64,000 nt of DNA from Oceanospirillum linum (GCF_001995095.2 NZ_MTSD02000005.1:1-64000), one strand, 5' to 3'; numbered from the stretch's first letter, positions 29,901 through 38,558 are shown. Made by a program: numbers and translations. The notes: generated by a model from the letters alone, not told the origin.

Positions 29901-30894
29901 CTTGTTGTGCGGCCATCGGTAGCGTCAGCACAAAGGTATCGGGCTCAACGGTTCCATCGGGGAAAATAAGCAGACCTGCGGCTGCAATCGGCAAGACAAA
30001 AAAGGAGATAGCGACCAGGTACGCAGGAAATACCCAGCGCGATGTCCGGGCATCCTCAACGTGGGTATTTTCCACCACGGCCATATGAAATTGTCGGGGC
30101 AGACAGAGAATCGCCAGCATTGCGAGAAGTGTTTGGGCTAAGAAACCGTTACTGATGGGATCTTTATTGAGTTCTTTCTCAATTTCAAGATAGTAGCGGG
30201 CATGAGTCAGGAGGTCATTAAAACCATTAAACATACCGTAGGTGATGGAAGCACCGACAACGATAAAAGCCAGTAATTTGATGATAGATTCGAACGCGAT
30301 GGCCAGAACAAGGCCATCATGGTGCTCTGTTGCATCCACATTCCGTGTACCGAAGATAATGGCAAAAATGGCCATCATAATAGCGACATAGAAACCGGTA
30401 TCGCTAAAAAACTCAACGCTGTTATTCGTCATTGGGGCTGGATAGCTGGTAATGACGTTGTACGACATCGTGACAGCTTTTAGTTGTAGAGCGATATAGG
30501 GCAGCGTTCCCACGAGGGCAATCAGAGTAACAAGAATAGCCAGACTCTGGGTTTTTCCATAACGGGATGAGATAAAGTCAGCGATGGAGGTGATGTTCTG
30601 CTTTTTGCTGACCCTGATGATTTTTCGGATGAGCCCTGAAAACAATACGTACATAATAATCGGACCAAGAAAGATGCTCAGGTAGGTCCAGCTACTATGG
30701 GTGGCTTGCCCTACGGTGCCATAGAAGGTCCAGGAGGTGCAGTAAACACCAAGAGCCAGGCTATAGACAAAAGGACGGCGGGATGTCAGGCGTGCTTTGC
30801 TACGCTTTGCTTTTGCGTCTCCCCACCAGGCTATAGAGAAAAGAATTGCAATGTAGATCAGTGAGATAGTCACTAATATCCAGCCTTGGAACAT
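26956..30894 (-). CDS. crbS: Symporter-fused hybrid sensor kinase CrbS (MxtR-like)
   Basis: Predicted sensor of the acetate switch. The 1312 residues begin with a full sodium/solute symporter domain of about 13 helices (1-530), then a linker, two PAS regions (about 650-760 and 790-890), a coiled helix, a HisKA/HATPase core with ASHDLLQPLN (His near 945), NFLSNSARY and GLGLGLSIAERM, and a C-terminal receiver with its Asp in VLADYHLD near 1236. The order is that of CrbS, MxtR and CbrA. The second PAS may make it longer than the common form. It is convergent with crbR and divergent from the DUF4212-symporter genes that it probably controls. Confidence 0.9.
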   Translation of the reverse strand: MFQGWILVTISLIYIAILFSIAWWGDAKAKRSKARLTSRRPFVYSLALGVYCTSWTFYGTVGQATHSSWTYLSIFLGPIIMYVLFSGLIRKIIRVSKKQNITSIADFISSRYGKTQSLAILVTLIALVGTLPYIALQLKAVTMSYNVITSYPAPMTNNSVEFFSDTGFYVAIMMAIFAIIFGTRNVDATEHHDGLVLAIAFESIIKLLAFIVVGASITYGMFNGFNDLLTHARYYLEIEKELNKDPISNGFLAQTLLAMLAILCLPRQFHMAVVENTHVEDARTSRWVFPAYLVAISFFVLPIAAAGLLIFPDGTVEPDTFVLTLPMAAQQGGLTLLAFIGGFSAATSMVILATIAISIMVSNDIVIPLLLKFRWNGNTSHHDFGQLVLRIRRITIIGVLALAYLTYLAIAEFNSLAATGLLSFAAVAQFGPALIGGMYWKRGNRYGALVGMSSGILIWAYTMLLPSLANAGWLESNIFIDGPMGIYWLRPEALFGANLDFLTHGVAFSLGINLILYIAVSNITRQRVIDRIQASAFIDSIDTRNTKSARPWMGSTSVGDLMALCERFLEPEAVDKAFSDYFLRNNKESFRPDDRASIEVIQFTERLLTGVLGASSARIVINSALQGKEIQISDVISIVDEASQVLEFNRALLQATIENVSQGISVVDHNLRLVVWNQHYLDLFNFPDNLIRVGEPIENIFRFNAQTGEYGLGDPEDQVQQLLDNIRYGEPHRYIRYRKDGTVLDVEGNPMPGGGFVYTYQDITQQKQTEEALIQSENNIRIYTDNVPALIAYFDTELRYLFTNKAYEEAMSVDRTTIIGQPIYKVLSLTQYEARRPYIERVLQGERTIFELEHILDNGRMRYGLVTYTPHKNDQGEILGFFSLYQDITERRKAEIALKETNETLEERVKERTQELSDLNQDLMQAKQTSEQANASKTRFLAAASHDLLQPLNAARLFTSALAHQVKEENPDQYRMTRNIDSSLKAAEELLSTLLDISKLDAGALQPNISTFYLADILKPLKAEFGVTANDRGLQFSTVGSQVIVRSDSQMLRRIVQNFLSNSARYTQHGKILLGCRRIKNGVRIEVWDTGPGIPEEKLSEIFQEFKRLDHPERHNKEGEKGLGLGLSIAERMSRVLDHKLQVRSWPGEGTVFSVEVPLGKSEDLPKEQNENAQLPTKRQRNNPLAGLHILCIDNEPLILEGMEAMLSNWDCRVSKATTIGGAKSAIRNSGIPDIVLADYHLDNDVTGVMALSALNEARHEQIPGIMITADRTEAVAEEIKREGYTLLHKPLKPAPLRAMVTRILKSQKLKN

Positions 30895-31157
30895 ACCCGA
30901 TCACCTGATGAAAAATGAACCAATATTGTCATGTAGCTGACATCAGGCTTCAAGGCAAATATGAGGCCGGCAATCAATCAGCGGGGGAACTGGCTAAATT
31001 GGCAGCATTCTTTCGTATCAGATCTGTGATTTAGGGTCAGTTTGCCCGGCCGATTAAGACTAAAGTAAAGGGGTTAAAAAACTCAGATTTGTTAGATTGT
31101 CCTATGGACTGGTTTGTACCAATAATAAAAAAATCTAAATAACAAAAAGGTTAACCC

Positions 31158-31412
31158 ATGAAAGAAGAGCAGGCGATTGCATATTGGCGTGAGAATATCA
31201 GTTTGATTATTCGCTACCTGATCATCTGGTTTGTAGCTTCTTATGGCTGCGGCATTTTGTTTGTCGATGCTCTGAATAAAATACATTTCTTTGGCTTCAA
31301 AATGGGCTTCTGGTTTGCTCAGCAAGGCTCTATTTTTATTTTTCTGGCATTACTGGTGATGTACGCGCGAAGTATGAATAAGCTCGACAAGAAATATGAT
31401 GTACATGAATGA
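31158..31412 (+). CDS. DUF4212 small membrane subunit, copy 1
   Basis: Small partner of the sodium/solute symporter that follows. The 84 residues contain two membrane helices (about 18-40 and 52-74), the family phrase GFWFAQQGSIFIF, and an end of the type MNKLDKKY. Its pairing with the symporter recalls the small DUF485 subunit that precedes ActP, though the family differs. AAAGG lies ahead of the ATG. It is the first gene after the 263-base region divergent from crbS. Confidence 0.9.
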   Translation: MKEEQAIAYWRENISLIIRYLIIWFVASYGCGILFVDALNKIHFFGFKMGFWFAQQGSIFIFLALLVMYARSMNKLDKKYDVHE

Positions 31413-31485
31413 ACGCCTGACGAAGCATTCCGCGTCTACTGCAAGTCCAGAACAATAAAAAAGCATTCAGAGGAAACTTTTCGTC

Positions 31486-33330
31486 ATGAGCCTTGATGTA
31501 CTTACCTACTTATTTGTCGGCCTGTCATTCACCCTTTATATCGGTATCGCCATTTGGGCCCGGGCAGGCTCCACGAAAGAGTTTTATGTGGCTGGTGGCG
31601 GTGTTCACCCTGCTGCGAACGGCATGGCAACAGCTGCTGACTGGATGTCTGCTGCCTCATTTATCTCACTGGCAGGCATTGTCTCTTTTTCTGGCTACGA
31701 TGCCTCTGGTTACCTGATGGGGTGGACGGGTGGCTATGTGATGCTGGCACTATTATTAGCCCCCTATCTGCGAAAGTTTGGCAAGTTTACTGTGCCTGAC
31801 TTTATCGGTGACCGTTATTACTCTAATACAGCCCGTACCCTTGCGGTTATCTGTGTCATCTTTATTTCATTTACCTATATCGCCGGCCAGATGCGTGGCA
31901 CTGGAATTGTTTTTTCACGCTTTCTTCATGTAGATATTGATACTGGCGTGCTGATCGGCATGGTTATTGTGTTTTTCTATGCGGTTATGGGGGGGATGAA
32001 AGGTATTACTTATACACAGGTGGCCCAGTACTGTATTTTGATTTTTGCTTACACAGTTCCTGCAGTATTTCTGGTGATGCAAGTAACCGGTCATGTTTTA
32101 CCTCAGACCGGGTTGGGCGCTACGGTTTTAGAGTCGGTTAATCCGGTATGGGCCGGTAAGCCGGTGCTTTTTGTGCTGGACGAGGTTGTGCAGGACCTGG
32201 GGTTTCATGAATACACAACAGGCACCCGGACAACCATTGATACCTTCTTCATTACAGCGGCGCTGATGGCCGGTACCGCAGGTTTACCCCATGTTATTGT
32301 CCGCTTTTTCACGGTGCCAAACGTCCGTGATGCCCGTTCTTCTGCAGGCTGGGCTTTGATGTTTATTGCTGTCTTATATTTGACAGTGCCTGCTGTGGGG
32401 GCCATTGGGCAGCTCAACCTGATTAATACCCTGAATGGAGAGCAGGGCGATGGTGTTTCTTATTCTGATATGCCTTCATGGTTTAAAAACTGGGAGCAGT
32501 CCGGGCTTGTCGCCTGGAATGATAGAAATGGTGATGGCAAGGTTCAGTATGCAGCCGGTGATGCTTTTATGGACGGTAAGCCCGTGCTGACCGATAAATA
32601 CGGTGAGTTTGGTCAGCGTTTAACTGAGAACCCATTGATTGACACTGAAGCTTCCCCTGGGTTTGACCCGGGCATTCAACCCTATGCTAATGAAGTATTC
32701 GTTGACCGGGATATTATGGTACTTGCAAACCCTGAAGTGGCCAGCCTGCCTGATTGGGTGATTGCCCTGGTCGCTGCTGGCGCTGTTGCTGCTGCACTTT
32801 CCACTGCCGCAGGTCTGTTACTGGTAATATCGACGGCTATTTCCCACGACTTACTTAAAAAAACCCTATTGCCGGAAATTAATGAAAGGCAGGAGCTGGT
32901 GGCTGCTCGTATGGCCTCTGTGGCAGCCATATGTATTGCCGGATATTTTGGCCTGAATCCTCCGGGCTATGTTGCTGCTACAGTAGCCCTTGCATTTGGT
33001 TTGGCTGCAGCGAGCTTTTTTCCGGTAATCTTTATGGGGATCTTCTTTAAACGTATGAACAAAGAGGGTGCTATTGCAGGTATGTTGGTTGGCCTTCTTT
33101 CAACCATGGCTTATATCGTTTATTTCAAGTTCATGGGTGGTGCGAAAGAAGATCTATTCATGGGGATTTCTCCGGAAGGGTTTGGGACACTGGGAATGTT
33201 GATGAATTTTACCGTGGCTTTTGTGGTATCCAGAGTGACGCCCCGCCCGCCAGAAGAAGTTCAGGCAATGGTTGATGATATTCGTATTCCAAGGAGTGCA
33301 GGCAGAGTTCATGCCCAGGAGCCGAGATAG
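31486..33330 (+). CDS. Sodium/solute symporter (VC_2705/ActP-like), copy 1
   Basis: Predicted Na+-coupled importer of acetate or another short carboxylate. The 614 residues have about 13 hydrophobic segments and begin with the family phrase YIGIAIWARAGSTKEFYVAGGGVHP. A hydrophilic loop between two helices holds an EF-hand-like sequence, DRNGDGKVQYAAGD (about 345-358). The gene lies 73 bases after its DUF4212 partner and is followed by a terminator. Codon use is less biased than in copy 2, so it is probably expressed at a lower level. The substrate is inferred from the acs/crbSR context only. Confidence 0.88.
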   Translation: MSLDVLTYLFVGLSFTLYIGIAIWARAGSTKEFYVAGGGVHPAANGMATAADWMSAASFISLAGIVSFSGYDASGYLMGWTGGYVMLALLLAPYLRKFGKFTVPDFIGDRYYSNTARTLAVICVIFISFTYIAGQMRGTGIVFSRFLHVDIDTGVLIGMVIVFFYAVMGGMKGITYTQVAQYCILIFAYTVPAVFLVMQVTGHVLPQTGLGATVLESVNPVWAGKPVLFVLDEVVQDLGFHEYTTGTRTTIDTFFITAALMAGTAGLPHVIVRFFTVPNVRDARSSAGWALMFIAVLYLTVPAVGAIGQLNLINTLNGEQGDGVSYSDMPSWFKNWEQSGLVAWNDRNGDGKVQYAAGDAFMDGKPVLTDKYGEFGQRLTENPLIDTEASPGFDPGIQPYANEVFVDRDIMVLANPEVASLPDWVIALVAAGAVAAALSTAAGLLLVISTAISHDLLKKTLLPEINERQELVAARMASVAAICIAGYFGLNPPGYVAATVALAFGLAAASFFPVIFMGIFFKRMNKEGAIAGMLVGLLSTMAYIVYFKFMGGAKEDLFMGISPEGFGTLGMLMNFTVAFVVSRVTPRPPEEVQAMVDDIRIPRSAGRVHAQEPR

Positions 33331-33356
33331 ACAGATTTATATAATTGTTAGAGATT

Positions 33357-33384
33357 AAGGGTGAACGTTTGTTCACCCTTTTTA
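33357..33384 (+). terminator. Intrinsic terminator after symporter copy 1
   Basis: AAGGGTGAAC and GTTCACCCTT form a perfect ten-pair stem around a GTTT loop, followed by a short T run. It lies 26 bases after the stop and separates the two symporter units. Confidence 0.9.
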
Positions 33385-33839
33385 TATGCAATGCAGCAAT
33401 GTGAGTGAATACTCAGCCTTTGAATATTGATTGCTCTGGCCAGATTTGATCAAAGTATGACCATTTGGTTTTATGGCTCGGTTTTTAGGGTATTAAACCT
33501 ATTAGACCTTTATGTTAGAAGGCAAAAAAAAGCTTATTTCCCGATATCTAAACTTTTATCTATCTATATGTTTTATAAGGATTTTGTTGGTTTTCTGGTA
33601 ATGCCATGATCACTCTACTACTAATGTCGGGGATTACATTGCAGAGGATATTTTTGAAAATCAATTAGGCCTGAAGAGCTGGAATTTTCATAACAATAAA
33701 ATGAGGGCACAGCAAAAAGCTTGTATCGGTTATTTCAAATGGCAACGAGTGCCGTTGATCTTTACTTGCTGCTGGCGCCTCATGATTCTCAGGCTTTATA
33801 TCCTGAACTCTTATATAACAATAAACGGAGAGCATCACT
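33385..33839 (+). promoter_or_regulatory. AT-rich region before DUF4212 copy 2
   Basis: These 455 bases are clearly more AT-rich than their surroundings. They hold no gene I can support; a 60-codon frame at 33427-33609 has no ribosome site and AT-driven composition. The last part must carry the promoter of the second symporter pair; TATATAAC near 33811 is a candidate -10. A CGGAGAG ribosome site precedes the ATG at 33840. Confidence 0.45.
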
Positions 33840-34100
33840 ATGGCAGATAGTAAAAGCAATGCTGCTGAATACTGGTCGGCGAACTTGCGTCTGATCTTTG
33901 GAAGTCTGATTGTCTGGGCTTTAGTTTCCTATGGGTTTGCAATTCTTCTTCGTCCATTGCTGGCTGGCATTCCTGTTGGTGGCACGGACTTAGGTTTCTG
34001 GTTTGCCCAGCAGGGGTCAATTATTTCCTTTATCGGTATCATTTTCCATTACGCATGGAAGATGAACAAACTTGATGAAAAATTTGGCCTTGGGGAGTAA
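33840..34100 (+). CDS. DUF4212 small membrane subunit, copy 2
   Basis: The 86 residues parallel copy 1: SNAAEYWSANLRL at the start, two membrane helices, the shared phrase LGFWFAQQGSI and an end of the type MNKLDEKFGLGE. GGAGAG stands seven bases ahead of the ATG. Only six bases separate it from its symporter, tighter than in copy 1, so the two are co-translated. It is the product of a tandem duplication of the pair. Confidence 0.91.
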   Translation: MADSKSNAAEYWSANLRLIFGSLIVWALVSYGFAILLRPLLAGIPVGGTDLGFWFAQQGSIISFIGIIFHYAWKMNKLDEKFGLGE

Positions 34101-34106
34101 GGAAGC

Positions 34107-35903
34107 ATGAGTCAATTTGCAATTAATATTCTGTTTGTAGGGGCATCTTTTGCACTCTACATCGGTATTGCCATCTGGGCCCGAGCGGGCTCAACAAAAG
34201 AGTTCTACGTCGCTGGCGGCGGCGTACACCCTGTTGCCAATGGTATGGCAACAGCAGCTGACTGGATGTCTGCTGCATCATTTATCTCCATGGCTGGTCT
34301 GCTGGCCTCTAAAGGCTATTTTGCATCTTCCTTCCTGATGGGCTGGACGGGTGGTTATGTACTGCTGGCGATGCTTCTGGCTCCTTACCTGCGTAAATTT
34401 GGTAAGTTCACTGTTCCTGACTTTATTGGTGATCGTTTCTACAGCAGTACAGCCCGTACCTTAGCTGTAATCTGTCTGATTGTTGCTTCCGTTACTTATG
34501 TAATCGGGCAGATGAGTGGTGCCGGTGTTGCATTCTCCCGCTTCCTGGAAGTTTCCAACGATGCCGGTATCTGGATTGCGGCTCTGATCGTATTCCTGTA
34601 CGCAGTATTCGGTGGTATGAAAGGCATTACCTATACTCAGGTAGCTCAGTACGTTGTACTGATTATTGCTTACACCATTCCTGCGATCTTCATCGCGATG
34701 CAGCTGACCGGTAATCCGATCCCTATGTTTGGTATGTTCGGCACTCACGTTGAATCCGGCGTACCTCTTCTGGAAAAACTGAACACGGTTGTTACTGAGC
34801 TGGGCTTTAGCAGCTATACCGCAGATGTGGACAATAAACTGAACATGGTTCTGTTTACTCTGTCGCTGATGTTCGGTACTGCAGGTCTGCCACACGTAAT
34901 TATCCGTTTCTTCACTGTGCCTAAAGTTGCTGATGCACGTTGGTCTGCGGGCTGGGCGCTGATCTTTATCGCTCTGCTGTACCTGACAGCGCCTGCTGTT
35001 GCATCTATGGCTCGTCTGAACCTGATCACAACGGTTTATCCTGAAGCTGCGGCGAAACAGGAAAGCTATGAGCAGGCAATGCAGAATCCAATTCTGTTCT
35101 CAGAACGTCCTGAGTGGATGAAAACCTGGGAAGAAACGGGTCTGATCAAGTACGAAGATAAGAATAACGATGGTCGTATTCAGTTCTACAATGACAAAAA
35201 CGCAGACTTCAACAATACTGCTGAAGCGCGTGGCTGGAACGGTAATGAGCTGAACGTAAATAACGATATTCTGGTACTGGCTAACCCTGAGATTGCACAA
35301 CTTCCGGGTTGGGTTATTGGTCTGATCGCTGCCGGTGGTATCGCTGCGGCACTGTCAACAGCTGCAGGTCTGTTATTGGCAATCTCTGCGGCAATCAGTC
35401 ACGATTTGATCAAGAAAACGATCAATCCAAACATCACTGAAAAAGGTGAAATGCTGGCCGCTCGTATCTCTATGGCTGCAGCTATTCTGGTAGCAACCTG
35501 GCTGGGTCTGAACCCTCCTGGCTTCGCTGCACAGACGGTAGCACTGGCATTTGGTATCGCCGCGGCTTCGATCTTCCCTGTTCTTATGATGGGTATCTTC
35601 TCTGTTACCATGAATAACAAAGGTGCAGTTGCAGGTATGTTGGCAGGTCTGATTACAACTCTGGTTTACATCTTTACCTACAAAGGTTGGTTGTTTATCC
35701 CAGGTACTAACACCTTGCCGGATACTGCTGAGCATTGGATTCTGGGTATCTCCCCTCTGTCCTTTGGTGCAATTGGTGCTTTGATCAACTTTGCAACAGC
35801 CTTTATTGTTTCAGGTGCTACTGAGAAACCACCAGCAGAAATTCAGGAAATGGTAGAAAGTGTACGTTTCCCTAAAGGTGCTGGTGAGGCAGTTGATCAC
35901 TAA
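34107..35903 (+). CDS. Sodium/solute symporter (VC_2705/ActP-like), copy 2
   Basis: Paralogue of the symporter at 31486 and probably the main acetate uptake system. The 598 residues share the opening YIGIAIWARAGSTKEFYVAGGG, about 13 membrane helices, and a soluble loop with the EF-hand-like DKNNDGRIQFYND (about 350-362). The loop and the region up to the next helix differ most from copy 1. Codons are strongly biased to CTG, CGT, GGT and GAA, like leuS and acs, which points to high expression. Transport substrate is inferred from context. Confidence 0.89.
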   Translation: MSQFAINILFVGASFALYIGIAIWARAGSTKEFYVAGGGVHPVANGMATAADWMSAASFISMAGLLASKGYFASSFLMGWTGGYVLLAMLLAPYLRKFGKFTVPDFIGDRFYSSTARTLAVICLIVASVTYVIGQMSGAGVAFSRFLEVSNDAGIWIAALIVFLYAVFGGMKGITYTQVAQYVVLIIAYTIPAIFIAMQLTGNPIPMFGMFGTHVESGVPLLEKLNTVVTELGFSSYTADVDNKLNMVLFTLSLMFGTAGLPHVIIRFFTVPKVADARWSAGWALIFIALLYLTAPAVASMARLNLITTVYPEAAAKQESYEQAMQNPILFSERPEWMKTWEETGLIKYEDKNNDGRIQFYNDKNADFNNTAEARGWNGNELNVNNDILVLANPEIAQLPGWVIGLIAAGGIAAALSTAAGLLLAISAAISHDLIKKTINPNITEKGEMLAARISMAAAILVATWLGLNPPGFAAQTVALAFGIAAASIFPVLMMGIFSVTMNNKGAVAGMLAGLITTLVYIFTYKGWLFIPGTNTLPDTAEHWILGISPLSFGAIGALINFATAFIVSGATEKPPAEIQEMVESVRFPKGAGEAVDH

Positions 35904-35956
35904 TAGCTCTTCAGCTCGGGCAGGTTTACAATTTGCAAGGGTATAAGAAAGCAAAG

Positions 35957-35980
35957 CGGGCTTCCTTTTAAGGAAGCCCG
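35957..35980 (+). terminator. Perfect hairpin after symporter copy 2, terminator or attenuator
   Basis: CGGGCTTCCTT and AAGGAAGCCCG form an eleven-pair stem with a two-base gap. The tail ACTTATTTTA is only partly T-rich. It lies 53 bases after the symporter stop and 22 bases before the next gene, so termination may be partial and let some transcripts continue into 36003. Confidence 0.7.
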
Positions 35981-36002
35981 ACTTATTTTAAGGAAGGGTT
36001 TT

Positions 36003-36509
36003 ATGATTTGGCACTTAATTGCTGCGTTTGTTGTGGGTGTTGCTTGTGCGGGTATCGCTCTGTTTCTCAGGAAAGTCAGCCGCCAACGTTTGCCGAAGTG
36101 GATTATTCCAGTTTTTGCTGGTGTTGGAATGTTGGCTTACCAGGTTCATACTGAATACGACTGGTTTGACCATAAAACAGCGAGCTTACCCGAGAACTCT
36201 GTTGTGGTTGCTTCAGAAGCTCCGGGAAGCCTATGGCGACCATGGACATATATGATTCCGATGACAACAGCCTTTACCGTTTTGGATGCAGGCAGTATTC
36301 AGCCACGTTCTATTGATAATCAGATAATTTCTGAGTTCATGCTTTATCGTTTTGAGAAACAGCATGTTGATCGCGTTAAAGCTCAGGCTTATGTACTTAA
36401 CTGTGATACTCGTGATCTCCTGCCTATGAATGAAAAAAGAGTACTGGACCTGGAGAAGCGTCAGGTTCTCACTCAGGATAATGAGTTATTGCTTCAGGTT
36501 TGCCGTTAA
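36003..36509 (+). CDS. Membrane-anchored protein of unknown function
   Basis: I do not recognise it. The 168 residues start with a hydrophobic helix (about 2-22), a basic stretch (RKVSRQRLPKW), a second helix (about 33-47), then a soluble domain. The latter has a TVLDAGSIQPRSIDN phrase, an FMLYRFEKQH helix and two cysteines (in LNCDTRD and at LLQVCR). AAGGAAGG stands ahead of the ATG. It is the first gene after the symporter and reads in the same direction as the two genes that follow, so a supporting role in the acetate block is possible. Confidence 0.75.
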   Translation: MIWHLIAAFVVGVACAGIALFLRKVSRQRLPKWIIPVFAGVGMLAYQVHTEYDWFDHKTASLPENSVVVASEAPGSLWRPWTYMIPMTTAFTVLDAGSIQPRSIDNQIISEFMLYRFEKQHVDRVKAQAYVLNCDTRDLLPMNEKRVLDLEKRQVLTQDNELLLQVCR

Positions 36510-36697
36510 CGATTCCCTCTCTCTTTAAAGCCTGATACTAAAGTCAGGCTTACAGCTGACCGATGGGTCTGCTAGATTCGGTTAATAACACAAAGTTACC
36601 GAATGCGCTGGCAGGCCTGTGGTTCGGGCGTATATCCCTTCACTGCTTGCCTATCCGCTTTCAGAATCTTTGGCTCTGATAACAAGGATAAAAATCT

Positions 36698-38530
36698 ATG
36701 AGCAATGAGTTTGACCTCTCTCATCCGCCTTTTGATTTGCTCAGTACGGAAGAGCAGGAAAAGCTGGTATCCCGCCTGGATATTGGCTATTTCGGTAAAG
36801 ATGAAATTGTCATTGATGCCGGACAGGTGAGCGAGTCTGTTTTTGTTGTACTGAAAGGTGCTGTTGTTGAACTGGATCTGACAAAAGAATCTGAGCCGGA
36901 CGGCGGTGTGATCCGGGAGTATGCCCATGACGATCTGTTTGGCGCGATAAGTATTATTAACGGCTCCAGCCGTTATACATTCAAGACAGTTGAAGGAACG
37001 ATTGCCTGGCTACTACCAAAAGAGATATTTCTCGGCCTGATGCACAGCAATGAGCCTTTTGCGGCTTATTTTCAGAATACTCTGGCAGAAAAGGCACGCT
37101 TACTGGAACGGCGCCGCAGTGAAAAACTGGGCAACGGTGACATGTCTTCTTTTATGATGGCTAAGGTTGCTGATTCTGTCCTGCGCGAAGCGGTTATTTT
37201 GCAGTCTGGTACAACAATTCTCGAGGCAACACGTACCATGCGTGAGCAGCACTCAGATTGTTTATTGGTCCATAAAAACTCTCAATATGGCATGGTAACC
37301 CGCACAGATCTGCTTGAAGGTGTGGTGCTGCAGGATATGGGGCTCGAGAGTGATATCTGCGACCTGGCCAGCTATGACCTACTGACGGTTCAGGCTGATG
37401 ATTTTCTGTTTAATGCCCTAGTTCTGATGACACGTCATAAGATTCAGCGTGTGGTCGTTTTTGATCATAACAAATTAGCTGGCTTGGTTGAGCTGACGGA
37501 TGTGCTGAGCTTTTTCTCCAGCCAATCTCATGTGATTGGTCTGCAGATTGAACGAGCTGGTAATCTTGAAGAGCTTGCCCGGGCCGCTAAAGGGACAACA
37601 GAGCTGATCAATGGCCTTGTAGCTCAAGGGGTTAAGATTCGCTTCGCGATGGATCTTTTAGCAGCACTAAATGGTCGCATTATTGCTAAAGCCTACGAGC
37701 AATTAGTCCCCGAAGAGATTCGTAAAAAAACTTGCTTGCTCGTCATGGGTAGTGAAGGTCGTGGTGAACAGGTATTAAAGACCGATCAGGATAATGCTCT
37801 GATCATAGCAGACGACCTCGACTGGCAGGAGTGTAGCCAGGTGATGGATAAGTTTACGAATACATTACTGGATTTTGGTTACCCGCTTTGTCCCGGCAAT
37901 ATCATGGTTTCGAACCCTGAGTGGGTTATGAAAGAGTCGGAGTGGCGAAAAACATTGAGCCAGTGGAGCAGTTCTGTTGAAGGAACCGGCCTGATGAATC
38001 TCGCTATTTTTGTTGATGCCCATGCAGTAGCTGGTGATGCTCGCTTGTTCAGTCGCCTGCGTGACACTCTGTTCCATTCTTTGGAAGGTAACGAGGTTTT
38101 CTACTCCTATTTTGCTATGCCCTTACGCCGTTTCAGTACGCCATTAACCTTCTTTGGTGGTCTGAAAAATTCTGATGGTATGGATATTAAAAAAGGTGGC
38201 ATTTTCCCGATTGTTCACGGTATTCGAACGATGGCACTGCAATTTAAGATAAAAGAGACCAACACTTTTCAGCGTATTGATGCCTTAGTTGAAAAGCGAG
38301 TGATGAAGCGCAAGTTTGCAGACGACTTAGCAGAGGCCTTGGTCGTGCTAAGTTCGCTGCGTTTGCAACAGCAGCTTAAGGTCGAAATCGGTCAGGCCCC
38401 GCCAGGTGAGAGTAATATGGTAAGTGCCGTGAGTCTTAATAAACTTGACCGTGACCTGCTCCGTGAAGCGCTGCATATGGTGAAAGAGTTTAAATCAAGA
38501 ATGTCACATCGCTATCACCTTGAAGGATAA
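36698..38530 (+). CDS. CNBD-CBS-DUF294 nucleotidyltransferase-like signalling protein
   Basis: Cytoplasmic protein, 610 residues, probably a regulator that senses nucleotides. The order is a cyclic-nucleotide-binding fold (about 15-135), a pair of CBS domains (about 160-280, with VTRTDLLEG), a GlnD-like nucleotidyltransferase domain (DUF294) with MGSEGRGEQVLKTDQDNAL around residue 350, and a C-terminal helical DUF294 partner domain. The metal-binding DxD and the GSxGRxEQ motif are both present, so catalysis is plausible. The target is unknown. It lies 28 bases before an exonuclease gene, and both accompany acetate symporters in other gammaproteobacteria as I recall. Confidence 0.88.
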   Translation: MSNEFDLSHPPFDLLSTEEQEKLVSRLDIGYFGKDEIVIDAGQVSESVFVVLKGAVVELDLTKESEPDGGVIREYAHDDLFGAISIINGSSRYTFKTVEGTIAWLLPKEIFLGLMHSNEPFAAYFQNTLAEKARLLERRRSEKLGNGDMSSFMMAKVADSVLREAVILQSGTTILEATRTMREQHSDCLLVHKNSQYGMVTRTDLLEGVVLQDMGLESDICDLASYDLLTVQADDFLFNALVLMTRHKIQRVVVFDHNKLAGLVELTDVLSFFSSQSHVIGLQIERAGNLEELARAAKGTTELINGLVAQGVKIRFAMDLLAALNGRIIAKAYEQLVPEEIRKKTCLLVMGSEGRGEQVLKTDQDNALIIADDLDWQECSQVMDKFTNTLLDFGYPLCPGNIMVSNPEWVMKESEWRKTLSQWSSSVEGTGLMNLAIFVDAHAVAGDARLFSRLRDTLFHSLEGNEVFYSYFAMPLRRFSTPLTFFGGLKNSDGMDIKKGGIFPIVHGIRTMALQFKIKETNTFQRIDALVEKRVMKRKFADDLAEALVVLSSLRLQQQLKVEIGQAPPGESNMVSAVSLNKLDRDLLREALHMVKEFKSRMSHRYHLEG

Positions 38531-38558
38531 ACATTGACGTTATTGTGAGGTAAGCAAA

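Noticed and set aside
31000-31020. A TTGGCAG-like sequence resembling a sigma-54 promoter upstream of the first DUF4212 gene
   Set aside because: The essential GC pair of the -12 element is missing.
33427-33609. A 60-codon frame in the AT-rich gap between the symporter pairs
   Set aside because: No ribosome site, composition driven by AT content, and no similarity I recognise.
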